Below, piece by piece: positions 1 to 7,402 of a DNA stretch of 12,140 bases. A program made the position numbers and the translations under genes. The stretch's first letter is position 1. Every line of letters begins with the position of its first letter. A model generated the notes under the pieces. That model was not told where the DNA came from and ran no database searches. It saw nothing but the letters and a program-made list of their open reading frames with translations. The stretch comes from Chloroflexota bacterium. GTDB lineage: Bacteria; Chloroflexota; UBA6077; CF-72. Location: the NCBI GenBank assembly GCA_019242065.1, contig JAFAWJ010001087.1, forward strand, positions 1 through 12,140, read 5' to 3'.

Positions 1-2
1 CA

Positions 3-593
3 TGGGTGCAGGTCTCTCGCCTGGGTAATCCCCTGTTCAACGAAGTGATCGTGCCAATGGGTGACAAAGACCACTGGAACCGGACGCAGCCGATCCAGGA
101 CGGGCCGCTGTTTTCCAAATACGTGAAGCACCCGGAGCTGGCGCACCTGCTGCCAGTGCTGTACCCGAATGGGGTATTCAAGAATCTCGCGGCGTACACC
201 AAAGAGCGTGTCGACCTCGAAGCGATCCTGTTGACGGGCATCCCCAGCACGGTCGTACCTGGCTTTTCCACATTCACCGGTGCGACACAGGCCGACATGC
301 TGCGGCTGAATCTCGCGATCCCGCCCTCCGGCAATCCAAGCATGCTCGGTCTGCTGGCGGGCGATGTGGCGGGGTATCCGAATGGACGCCGGGTCTCGGA
401 CGACGTCGTGACCATCGAGATTCGGGCGATCGCCGGCGCCACCATTCCGCTGGTCGACAAGTCGTTTACTCCCGACGGCGCGGCGACTGTGGTCAGCCAG
501 GGCATCACGAACCCGGACGTGATGGATCGCTACATGCACGCCTTCCCGTACCTCGGCACGCCGCTGGACGGGTTCGACACGCCGAGCTCGTAG
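3..593 (+). CDS. DUF4331 family protein, C-terminal part (5' truncated by window edge)
   Basis: The frame is open to the left edge (codon TGG at 3-5, then GTG at 6), so the gene begins outside the window and GTG 6 is probably internal. The visible start, WVQVSRLGNPLFNEVIVPMG, resembles the conserved late part of DUF4331 proteins, where an 'SRLGNPLvNEVviPlg..D' block precedes a C-terminal region on plasma-membrane-exported proteins of unknown function. About 196 residues are visible and end DGFDTPSS-TAG. A DVVTIEIRAIAG segment near visible residues 133-144 is also typical of the end of this family. The biochemical role of DUF4331 is not established. The next gene starts two bases after the stop, so the two are almost certainly co-transcribed. 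Family assignment is from recalled sequence pattern. Confidence 0.85.
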   Translation, partial: WVQVSRLGNPLFNEVIVPMGDKDHWNRTQPIQDGPLFSKYVKHPELAHLLPVLYPNGVFKNLAAYTKERVDLEAILLTGIPSTVVPGFSTFTGATQADMLRLNLAIPPSGNPSMLGLLAGDVAGYPNGRRVSDDVVTIEIRAIAGATIPLVDKSFTPDGAATVVSQGITNPDVMDRYMHAFPYLGTPLDGFDTPSS

Positions 594-595
594 CC

Positions 596-922
596 ATGAG
601 CCATCCGCATACACATCACGAAGCCAGTTACTGGACGCGGCGTCACACGGAATCCGTCGTGCTCGACATCGGCGACGACGTCGGGGCGCTGGTCCTGTAC
701 ACCCCGGCTGATCAGCATACCCACGAAATCGAAGTGAGCCTGCTTGGCGCCGACAGCGGCGCCAGGCGAGTCCACTCCGCGGTCCTGGAGCGCAGCGTGA
801 ACGGACGCATCTTTTACGCGGCGACCTATCCGGAGCTTCCAGCCGGCGACTACGAGGTCTGGTGCGCGGGGACGCCGCGCGTCACGGTCCGGGCCGGATC
901 AGTGACTGAGCTCCGTATCTGA
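596..922 (+). CDS. Small His-rich beta-rich protein paired with DUF4331 gene
   Basis: A 108-residue protein starting at ATG 596, two bases after the DUF4331 stop (TAG-cc-ATG), so translation is probably coupled; no separate strong Shine-Dalgarno is needed. The N-terminus is rich in histidine (H3, H5, H7, H8 of MSHPHTHHEA), followed by alternating hydrophobic segments (SVVLDIGDDVGALVLYT, EIEVSLLGA, GRIFYAATYPELPAGDYEVW, PRVTVRAGSVTELRI) that suggest a compact beta sandwich. There is no signal peptide or membrane helix. Similar short proteins with the SVVLDIG..GALVLYT start are known to me from high-GC bacteria, some named 'phospholipase', but no lipase motif (GxSxG or HKD) is present, so that name should not be trusted. 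Function unknown; the histidines could bind metal. It ends two bases before the convergent secreted protein. Confidence 0.78.
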   Translation: MSHPHTHHEASYWTRRHTESVVLDIGDDVGALVLYTPADQHTHEIEVSLLGADSGARRVHSAVLERSVNGRIFYAATYPELPAGDYEVWCAGTPRVTVRAGSVTELRI

Positions 923-924
923 GC

Positions 925-1788
925 TCAGCTGAGGTTGATCTCCTCCTGGAAGAGCACCTCCTCGCCAGTGACGGTGGAGTGCGCATAGACCCACAGGACG
1001 TGGTGCTTGACGCTGTCGAACTTTGTCGGATCCCAGGTGATCGACCAATTGTCACCATTCCAGGTGGCGTCACCCAGACTCTGACTCCCCGCCGTACCAC
1101 GTGGACCATCCAGATACGCGGACACACGGTCGACGCCGGTCCCGAGCTCAGGCCGCGTGCGCGTGTCGTATGCGACCCCGTAAATCGCCGCGCTCGTACG
1201 CGATGGGATCACGTCGCTCGTGGTAGGCGAGATGACCTTCAGGATCAGACCCTCGGCCGCGGCCGCCGGCACCAGGAGCAGTGCGCCTTGCGCCGAACCC
1301 GTCACGGTCACCGGAACCTGTTTGGACCACGAGCCTTTGTCGGGGGTGTGCGCGACGACGGTCAGCGTCTGACTGCCGGTTGGCAGCGGACTGGAGATCG
1401 TGCCGCTGAAGCCCGAATTGGCGTAGTACGGGTTGTTGAGAAGTGAGGCGACGTCCGGCCGACTCTGTCCCACACTCAGGTGCCCCAGCGTCTGGCCGCC
1501 CAGCATGACCTGGACGTCGTCGATGCCTGACCAGCCCTGAGCCGTGGTGTCGACGACCCAGCCGCTCACCTGGAACGGGGCTCCCGCCTGGAGCGTTTGA
1601 CCCGCGCTGGGATGATCGACGAACCCCTGATAGGTGTCGTCGCCGAGCGCGCCCGTGGCTGGCGACCAACCGGCGCCAGGCAGACTCTGCGCTGCCGCAC
1701 TCTGAGCCGCCGCGCCCGCCAACACCGACCCGCTCAACGCTACAACCACTAACCCGCGGAACAAGCGAAGCCAACCCAGTTGCGTCAC
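925..1788 (-). CDS. Secreted protein with two Ig-like domains
   Basis: A 287-residue protein from GTG at 1788. Residues 1-34 form a Sec signal peptide: basic W-L-R-L-F-R-G, a hydrophobic core LVVVALSGSVLAGAAA, and likely cleavage near AAAQ-S. Then come two beta-rich domains. The first (about 50-162) contains GFVDHPSAGQTL, SGWVVDTTAQGWSGIDDVQVML and LTVVAHTPDKGSWSKQVPVTV, typical of bacterial Ig-like 'VDxP..G..V..VsGWvvD' modules with a conserved SRPDV..L..NPYYANSGF segment. The second (about 178-287) has VISPTTSDVIPS, GVDRVSAYLDGP and HHVLWVYAHSTVTGEE. Such domains occur in extracellular proteins of Chloroflexota and others; no catalytic motif is seen and no sortase or S-layer anchor. It diverges from the VWA membrane protein with 28 bp between start codons. 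The role (surface binding or structural) is inferred. Confidence 0.85.
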   Translation of the reverse strand: MTQLGWLRLFRGLVVVALSGSVLAGAAAQSAAAQSLPGAGWSPATGALGDDTYQGFVDHPSAGQTLQAGAPFQVSGWVVDTTAQGWSGIDDVQVMLGGQTLGHLSVGQSRPDVASLLNNPYYANSGFSGTISSPLPTGSQTLTVVAHTPDKGSWSKQVPVTVTGSAQGALLLVPAAAAEGLILKVISPTTSDVIPSRTSAAIYGVAYDTRTRPELGTGVDRVSAYLDGPRGTAGSQSLGDATWNGDNWSITWDPTKFDSVKHHVLWVYAHSTVTGEEVLFQEEINLS

Positions 1789-1840
1789 GTACTCAGCGTA
1801 CCTCGCCCCACCTCAGGTGAGCCGACTAGACTGTACGGTC
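1789..1840. promoter_or_regulatory. Compact divergent promoter region with 11-bp palindrome
   Basis: The two start codons at 1788 (-) and 1817 (+) leave only 28 bp for regulation, 52 bp if the VWA gene starts at TTG 1841. The stretch holds GTAC repeated at 1789-1792 and 1798-1801, and the perfect palindrome CACCT-C-AGGTG at 1809-1819, which overlaps the annotated GTG start. No clear -35/-10 pair is visible. An operator role for the palindrome is only a possibility. Confidence 0.3.
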
Positions 1841-4651
1841 TTGAGTCTGGCATTCGATCGGCCGCTACTCCTGCTGTTGCTGCCGGTGTGCGTCGGCCTC
1901 GTGTACGCGCTGTGGCGCACGAGCCGGGTGTACATGCCACCCATTCGCCGTCGCGCCTCGCTGGTGCTGCGAGTCATGATCGTCAGCTTGCTGGTCGCGG
2001 TGCTGGCCGAACCCCGCGTGCAGTTGCCCGCGAACGACCTGGCGGTGGCGTTCCTGCTCGACCGCTCCGACAGTATCACTCCGGCGATGCAGGCCGACGA
2101 GGAGCAGTGGTTGGCCGACGCCCTGTCGCACAAGGCGCCTCAGGACCAGGCGGCGGTTATCTCGTTCGGGGGTGAGCCGACCGTCGACCGCGCGTTGTCG
2201 ACCGACGCCGACCCGCCGCGACTGAGTCCATCATCCAATGTCGATCCAGGCTCGACGGACATTGCCGCCGCGGTCCGCGCCGGACTGGCGGTGCTGCCGC
2301 CCGCGGCCGCGCGTCGCCTGGTGCTGGTGTCGGATGGGCAGGAAAATCAGGAAAAGGCGGACACCGCCGCCGCCCTGGCCGCCGCGGCCGGAGTGCAGGT
2401 GCTGGCCATGCCGCTGGACTCCCAACGCGGACCCGAGGTGCTCATCCACGGGCTCGACGCGCCAAACCAGCTGCGGGAAGGCGAGCGGTTTTCGGTCAGT
2501 GCGGAGGTGGAGTCCAACGTGACGACCACCGCCAGCCTGTACCTGCTGGTGGACGGCAGCCTGGCCAGTACCCAAAACGTCACGGTCGAGCCCGGAACGA
2601 GTCGCTTCGTGTTGCCGGTCGACCCACTCGGTAACGGGCACCACGTTCTGCGGGTGCAACTCCAGGCCGACCAGGACACGCTCGCTCAGAACAACAGCGC
2701 CGGTGCGTATGTCATCGTCCAGGGACCGCCCAGGGTCCTGGTCGTCGAGGGCACGTCGGGTGAGGGTAGCTATCTGACCGACGCGTTGCGCGCGATGGGG
2801 ATCGACGTCGACGTGACCTCGCCCGACGGCGGCGCACTGGACAGCGACAACCTGTTGAGCTACGCCAGCACGATCCTGGTCGACGTGCCCGCCGACAGCC
2901 TGCCTGTCGATCGCATGAACGCGTTGAAGAGCTACGTCCGTGACCATGGCGGCGGTCTGCTCGTGGTGGGCGGCGACAAAGCCTTCGGCCCTGGCGGCTA
3001 CGCGCGGACGCCGCTCGAAGACATGCTGCCGGTGCGCATGGATCTGCGCGGCAAGAGTCTATCGACCAGCGTGGCGATGATCCTGGTCATGGACGTCTCA
3101 GGCTCGATGGGTGGCGGTCCAGGCGGCGCCTCCAAGATGGACCTGGCCAAAGAGGCCGCGTTGGCGGCCGTCGAGCAACTCGGCGAGTACGACCAGATTG
3201 GCATTCTGGCGTTCGACGACCACAACCAGTGGATGATCCGCCCCACCTTCGCCAACGACCTGACCCCGGTCGAAGACGCCATCGGGCGCATGCAGCCAGG
3301 CGGTGGAACCGAGATCTATCCGGCGCTCAAGGAAGCGTTCGATACGCTGGCGCCGCTGGATGCCAAAGTCAAACACATCATTCTGCTGACCGACGGCGAG
3401 GCCCCGCGCGGACCCTACGAGGACCTGGCGGCCCAGATGGACGCGGCGCAGGTCACCGTCAGCACAGTCGGCATCGGCTCGGACGCCGACACCAACCTCC
3501 TGCAGGAACTGGCGCAGCTGATGCACGGTCGGTACTACGACGGCAACGACCCGTTCGATCTGCCGCAGTTGCTGGTCAAAGAGACCCAGCAGGTGCAGCG
3601 GGCCGCCATCGTCGAAGAGGACTTCACCCCGCTGGTGGTGAGTAGCGACCCGGCCACGCAGGGCATCGATTTGAGTAATGCGCCGCCACTCAAGGGCTAC
3701 GTCGCGACGACGCCCAAACCGCAAAGTACGGTGCTGCTCGCCTCGCGGGAGCTGGACCCGGTGCTGTCCGAGTGGCAGTACGGCCTGGGACGGGTGATGG
3801 CCTGGACGTCGGATGCGACCAACGTCTGGTCCGCCAACTGGCTCGACTGGCCCGACTTCAGCAAGTTCTGGGCGCAGCTCGTCAAACGCGTCGATCGGCC
3901 ACCGGAGGATCCGAATCGGCAGGTCTCGGTCAGCATCGACGGCAGCCAGGCGCGGATTACGCTCGACGCGCAAACCGGCTCCGACCAGGCCGATCGCCAC
4001 TACCTGAATTTTCAGCCCACACAAGCGGTGATCGTGGATCCGACTGGCGCGCAGAGCACGGTCCAGCTGCCGCAGGTCGCGCCCGGGCGCTACGAGGCCA
4101 GCGTGCCCGTGCAGAGTGACGGCGTCTATACACTGACGGCGACGCAAGATGATCCGACCACCGGCGAGCAGGCGGTCGAGTCGAGCGGGTTCGTCGTGCC
4201 GTACTCCCCGGAATACGGGCTGACCGACACCGACCAGAGTCTGCTGCAGTCCATTGCGCGTCATACGGGCGGCGGTGTGATCACCGATCCTGGCGACGCG
4301 TTCGCGCACACGCTGCCAGCGGTCGGGGCGCCACAGCCGCTGTGGCCGGTTCTGCTGCTGCTGGCGGCGATGCTGCTGGTGGCGGATGTGGGCATTCGCC
4401 GTGTGCGCATTTCGGGGCCCGAGCTCCACGCGGGATACACCGCGGTGCGGCGGCGGCTGGGCTATGTGGACGAGCGTCCGGGGTCGGTGACGCGGACGTT
4501 TATCGCGCCCGTGTCGCCTGGGGCGGAGTCGGCCACGCGGGTCGGCCTGGTGTCGGGCCGTGCACGGGGTGAGCCCGGCCGTGCGCCGACGCCGGAGCCA
4601 TCAACGTCGGGGCGGCTGCTCGAGGCCAAGCGCCGCGCCTCCCGTCGCTAG
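1817..4651 (+). CDS. Membrane protein with two VWA domains and a GATase-like domain
   Basis: A 944-residue protein. Two N-terminal membrane helices (about 14-32 and 48-64) and one near the C-terminus (about 841-860) frame a large extracytoplasmic or cytoplasmic core. A first VWA-like domain (about 76-200) has FLLDRSDSI (D82-S84-S86, the MIDAS DxSxS pattern), STD at 146-148 and LVSDGQE with D173. A middle region (305-405) reads like the glutamine-amidotransferase-like fold: RVLVVEGTSGEGSYL, then LKSYVRDHGGGLLVVGGD. A second VWA domain (418-590) has MILVMDVSGSM (D426-S428-S430), GGGTEIYPAL with T498 and ILLTDGEA with D526. Known VWA domains bind protein partners through a metal at MIDAS. The family is usually listed as a membrane VWA protein of the BatA/BatB kind; its exact role is unknown. 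GTG 1817 lacks a good Shine-Dalgarno; TTG 1841 would give MSLAFDRPLLLLLL, a common start for such proteins. The stop codon overlaps that of the convergent gene. Confidence 0.9.
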   Translation: MSRLDCTVLSLAFDRPLLLLLLPVCVGLVYALWRTSRVYMPPIRRRASLVLRVMIVSLLVAVLAEPRVQLPANDLAVAFLLDRSDSITPAMQADEEQWLADALSHKAPQDQAAVISFGGEPTVDRALSTDADPPRLSPSSNVDPGSTDIAAAVRAGLAVLPPAAARRLVLVSDGQENQEKADTAAALAAAAGVQVLAMPLDSQRGPEVLIHGLDAPNQLREGERFSVSAEVESNVTTTASLYLLVDGSLASTQNVTVEPGTSRFVLPVDPLGNGHHVLRVQLQADQDTLAQNNSAGAYVIVQGPPRVLVVEGTSGEGSYLTDALRAMGIDVDVTSPDGGALDSDNLLSYASTILVDVPADSLPVDRMNALKSYVRDHGGGLLVVGGDKAFGPGGYARTPLEDMLPVRMDLRGKSLSTSVAMILVMDVSGSMGGGPGGASKMDLAKEAALAAVEQLGEYDQIGILAFDDHNQWMIRPTFANDLTPVEDAIGRMQPGGGTEIYPALKEAFDTLAPLDAKVKHIILLTDGEAPRGPYEDLAAQMDAAQVTVSTVGIGSDADTNLLQELAQLMHGRYYDGNDPFDLPQLLVKETQQVQRAAIVEEDFTPLVVSSDPATQGIDLSNAPPLKGYVATTPKPQSTVLLASRELDPVLSEWQYGLGRVMAWTSDATNVWSANWLDWPDFSKFWAQLVKRVDRPPEDPNRQVSVSIDGSQARITLDAQTGSDQADRHYLNFQPTQAVIVDPTGAQSTVQLPQVAPGRYEASVPVQSDGVYTLTATQDDPTTGEQAVESSGFVVPYSPEYGLTDTDQSLLQSIARHTGGGVITDPGDAFAHTLPAVGAPQPLWPVLLLLAAMLLVADVGIRRVRISGPELHAGYTAVRRRLGYVDERPGSVTRTFIAPVSPGAESATRVGLVSGRARGEPGRAPTPEPSTSGRLLEAKRRASRR

Positions 4652-5898
4652 GCCTTGGCGTACACGCGTGGGATGCGCGTTTTCCAGTCGTCGGGCAGGA
4701 TGACGTCCATCGCGTCGTCGACGGTCACGATGCCGCGCAGGTGGCCGATGTCGTCGACGATCGGCAGCGCCAGCAGGTTGTACTTGGCGATCAGCCGCGC
4801 CACCTCTTCGTCGGTGTCGGCCAGCCGACCACGGATCAGCTCGCGATGCATGACACGGCCGATCGGCGTGTCCGGGTCGGCGACGATCAGCTCACGCAGC
4901 GAGAGCTCGCCAAGCAGCACCTCGTTGTCGTCGACGACATACACCGAATACACGTTTTCCATCTCCGCCGCCTGCGTCCGCACCATGGCCATCGCCTCCG
5001 CCGCCGTCACGGTGGCCGGCACGGTGACCGCCTCATTCGTCATCAGCCCGCCCGCGGTCTCCTCGTCGTATTCGAGGAGCTCGCGCACGTCGTCGGCTTC
5101 GTCCGGCTCCATGCGGCTGAGCAGGTCGTGCGCCTTGTGCGGCGCCATGTCGCCCAGGACGTCGGCGGCGTCGTCGGGGTCCATTTCCTCGAGGATGTCC
5201 GCGGCGCGCTCGGGCTCCATACCCTCGAGTAGCTGCACCTGCAGGTCGGGGCTGACCTCGCCGATGGTCTCGGCGGCGGCTTCGTCGTCGAGCGTCTCGA
5301 GCACTTCCTGGACGTGATGCTGGTCGAGCTGCGAGATGATCTCGGCGATGTCGGACGGGTGCAGCTTGGCGAGGTCCTCGTGCGAGACCTTGAGCTTGAC
5401 GCCCGTCTCGCCGGACTCGACTGGCTCGATGGCTTCCCAGGCGATGGCCGTGGGCGTCAGTTTGAGGCCGAGCGCCTTGAGGACGCGCGTCGCCCCCAGA
5501 CGCCGCAGCAGACCGGCGGGCGAAATGTCGACGCCGACCAGTCGATACAGGCCATCGGCGGGCGCCAGTTGCAGGTCGTTGACGCGCACGACGCGGACGC
5601 CGTTGACGTCGATGATCTGATGATCCATGACCTGGCGCGCCAGCGAAAGCTCGTGAGGCGGGGGATCGAAGGTCGGTGTCTGCGCCAGGGCGGTGTGCAG
5701 GGAGACGCCGCCATTGTCCTGCACCTGGAGGGCCGACCAGGGGACCATCCGCGTTTCGCCCTTGGGAGGCTTGAGGGCGATTGCGTCGACGGCGGGATAG
5801 TCGGCATCCGCGGGTACCAGCACATCGGACACCCGCGCGACGACGTGTCCGTCTGGGTCTCGGACGCGGGCTCCGAGCAGTTCGCTGACGTATTGCAT
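4648..5898 (-). CDS. Soluble PRC-barrel / MgtE N-domain / CBS-pair protein
   Basis: A 416-residue protein from ATG 5898, with a strong Shine-Dalgarno GGGAGG seven bases upstream (complement of 5906-5911). Domains: PRC-barrel-like segments at about 1-75 and 85-160 (LLGARVRDPDGHVVARVSDV; DHQIIDVNGVRVVRVNDLQL), an MgtE N-terminal superhelix at about 175-275 (LHPSDIAEIISQLD, then MEPERAADILEEMDPDDAAD repeats), and a CBS pair at about 285-400 (LMTNEAVTVPATVTAAEAM; ALPIVDDIGHLRGIVTVDDAMD). In MgtE transporters the N and CBS domains sense Mg2+ and gate the pore, but the five-helix membrane domain of MgtE is absent here: the protein ends after the second CBS at WKTRIPRVYAKA. It is therefore more likely a soluble sensor or regulator. 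It is rich in Asp/Glu, consistent with divalent-cation binding. Partner protein unknown; no transporter gene lies next to it. Confidence 0.9.
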   Translation of the reverse strand: MQYVSELLGARVRDPDGHVVARVSDVLVPADADYPAVDAIALKPPKGETRMVPWSALQVQDNGGVSLHTALAQTPTFDPPPHELSLARQVMDHQIIDVNGVRVVRVNDLQLAPADGLYRLVGVDISPAGLLRRLGATRVLKALGLKLTPTAIAWEAIEPVESGETGVKLKVSHEDLAKLHPSDIAEIISQLDQHHVQEVLETLDDEAAAETIGEVSPDLQVQLLEGMEPERAADILEEMDPDDAADVLGDMAPHKAHDLLSRMEPDEADDVRELLEYDEETAGGLMTNEAVTVPATVTAAEAMAMVRTQAAEMENVYSVYVVDDNEVLLGELSLRELIVADPDTPIGRVMHRELIRGRLADTDEEVARLIAKYNLLALPIVDDIGHLRGIVTVDDAMDVILPDDWKTRIPRVYAKA

Positions 5899-5905
5899 TT
5901 GGCGG

Positions 5906-5970
5906 CCTCCCTGCGGTCAGGCGTTTAAACGAAGAAGCGGGCTCCCACACGGGGACGCCCGCCCTGACCG
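5906..5970 (-). promoter_or_regulatory. Attenuator-like structured leader of the MgtE_N/CBS gene
   Basis: Read on the minus strand, an inner hairpin GCGGGC...GCCCGC (5957-5962 with 5937-5942) is followed by the U-rich TTCTTCGTTT, as in an intrinsic terminator, just before the gene. An 8-bp outer helix CGGTCAGG/CCTGACCG (5963-5970 with 5914-5921) encloses it and ends next to the GGGAGG ribosome-binding site. The single-stranded part between contains a perfect palindrome CGTTTAAACG at 5922-5931. A further upstream CCGTC (minus strand) could pair with GACGG overlapping the outer helix, giving mutually exclusive folds. It does not match a riboswitch class I recognise. Confidence 0.4.
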
Positions 5971-6093
5971 TCAGCCGCTCAGCGACAGATTACGACGGCT
6001 GGGCCGACTCTCCCGCGAGCAGGGTCGCACCAGACTGATTCGACGCGTGTTGGGTTCGGGTTTGAGTACTTGGAGGTTCTGATGACATGCTGT

Positions 6094-6106
6094 GGCGCAC
6101 CGCGCC
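6094..6106 (-). terminator. Weak terminator-like hairpin after the P450 gene
   Basis: GGCGC-acc-GCGCC is a perfect 5-bp stem with a 3-base loop 28 bases beyond the P450 stop codon. It lacks a following U-tract, so if it terminates transcription it would need Rho or be inefficient. The rest of the 236-bp gap (5899-6134) holds no ORF that looks real; its near half is the structured leader. Confidence 0.25.
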
Positions 6107-6134
6107 GCCCTTAGTCTAGCACGGCAGCGAAGCT

Positions 6135-7349
6135 CTAGAACTGAACCGGTAGGCTGCGCAGTCCGCGGAGTTCGATGCTCGAGCGCCACTCGAGCTGGTG
6201 GACCGGCACGCCGAGTCGCAGGTTGGGCAAGCGCCGCAGCAGCGTGGCAAAGGCGATCTCGCCTTCCAGTCGCGCGAGCGGCGCGCCCAGACAATAGTGG
6301 ATGCCCTGGCCGAAGGCGACGTGCTGCCGAACGGCGCGCGTGACGTCCAGATGCTCGGGCTGGTCGACGAAGGCCGGGTCGTGGTTACCGGCGGCGACGA
6401 TCAAGACGACGTGGCTGCCGCGGGCGACGCGCACCTCACCGATGTCGAGGTCTTCGCGGGCATAGCGGTTCACCATCTGGACTGGATTGACGTACCGCAA
6501 GAGCTCTTCGACCGCGGGTCGGATCAGCGTCGGCTCGTCCCGGAGGCGGCGGAGCTGCTCAGGATTGAGCAGCAGCGCGAGCATGCCGTTGGCGATCAAA
6601 TTGACGGTCGTCTCATGGCCGGCAATCAGCAGCAGGATGATGGTCGAGACGAGCTCGCGGTCCGCCAGCTGCTGGCCGTTCTCGCGCGCCGCGATCAGCT
6701 GACCGATCAGGTCGTCGCCGCCCAGCGGGTGGGCGCGGCGGCGGCGGACGAGCCTGCGGACATAGCGGAGCATCAGGAACACCTGCGGCACCGTCGGGAT
6801 TTTCTCGCTGCTCAAGGCGCCAGAGTCGATCAACGCGTTGGACCAGCGACGGAACTTCTTTTCATCCTGGCGCGGGACGCCCAGCAGCTCGCAGATGACG
6901 GTGATCGGCAGCGGCAAGGCAAAGTTGGCAATCAGGTCCATGCGACCGGCGGGCTCGACGGCGTCGATGAGCTGGTCGGCGAGGGTCTGAATGTGGTCGC
7001 GCATCTGATTGACGAGCCTGGGCGTGAAGGCCTGGTGGGCGAGCGCGCGCAGTCGCGTGTGTTCAGGCGGGTCGGCCCGCAGCATGTTGGAGCTGCTGTA
7101 GCTGGGCAGGAATCCCAGTCGGGCGAGCAGGCCGGGCCGCCGGTCGCGGGCGTTGGTAATGTTTTTGACCAGCCGCGCGTCTTTGAGGCCCGCTTCGACG
7201 TCGACGAAGCGTGTGACCAGCAGCACCTCTTCGCCGCTGGGTAGTCGAGTTGGATACACGGGTCGGTCGCGGCGGACCTCGGCGAAGACCGCATACGGAT
7301 CCGCGCGGTACCGCGGGTCGGAGAACACCGGCGCGTCGGTTGTCACCAT
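6135..7349 (-). CDS. Cytochrome P450 (bacterial class I, CYP107-like)
   Basis: A 404-residue soluble P450 that would insert one oxygen atom from O2 into an organic substrate using electrons from a ferredoxin and reductase. All landmarks are present: N-terminal DPYAVFAEVRRDRPVY, the C-helix region PPEHTRLRALAHQAFTP (94-110), the I-helix oxygen-activation motif AGHETT (243-248), the K-helix ExxR as ELLR (282-285), and the haem loop FGQGIHYCLG (346-355) with the axial thiolate Cys353. Length fits bacterial CYP families (about 400). There is no membrane anchor. The substrate cannot be told from sequence. No ferredoxin or ferredoxin reductase lies in the window, so electron partners must be encoded elsewhere. 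It diverges from the 539-residue gene with 53 bp between start codons; no convincing Shine-Dalgarno precedes the ATG. CYP107-like is a recalled resemblance. Confidence 0.95.
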   Translation of the reverse strand: MVTTDAPVFSDPRYRADPYAVFAEVRRDRPVYPTRLPSGEEVLLVTRFVDVEAGLKDARLVKNITNARDRRPGLLARLGFLPSYSSSNMLRADPPEHTRLRALAHQAFTPRLVNQMRDHIQTLADQLIDAVEPAGRMDLIANFALPLPITVICELLGVPRQDEKKFRRWSNALIDSGALSSEKIPTVPQVFLMLRYVRRLVRRRRAHPLGGDDLIGQLIAARENGQQLADRELVSTIILLLIAGHETTVNLIANGMLALLLNPEQLRRLRDEPTLIRPAVEELLRYVNPVQMVNRYAREDLDIGEVRVARGSHVVLIVAAGNHDPAFVDQPEHLDVTRAVRQHVAFGQGIHYCLGAPLARLEGEIAFATLLRRLPNLRLGVPVHQLEWRSSIELRGLRSLPVQF

Positions 7350-7402
7350 GCAGCACAGGGTAGTCGCGTTATCCTGAGGACAGCTATGGGAGGTGCCGCC
7401 TG
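7350..7402. promoter_or_regulatory. Divergent intergenic region with strong RBS for the + gene
   Basis: The 53 bp between the P450 start and the 539-residue gene must hold both promoters. On the + strand GGGAGG at 7388-7393 lies nine bases before ATG 7403 and decides that start. I see no convincing -10/-35 boxes on either strand. Confidence 0.4.

Noticed and set aside
3098..4429. 443-codon minus-strand frame inside the VWA gene
   Set aside because: Antisense shadow of a high-GC gene; Arg/His/Gln-rich translation without domain signals, while the + strand frame has clear VWA motifs.
5899..6134. M-box or yybP-ykoY riboswitch before the MgtE_N/CBS gene
   Set aside because: I could not find the conserved sequence elements of either class; only generic hairpins are visible.
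6198..7244. 348-codon + strand frame across the P450
   Set aside because: Antisense shadow; the minus frame holds all P450 motifs, and the + translation is low-complexity and rich in Asp, Gln and Val.
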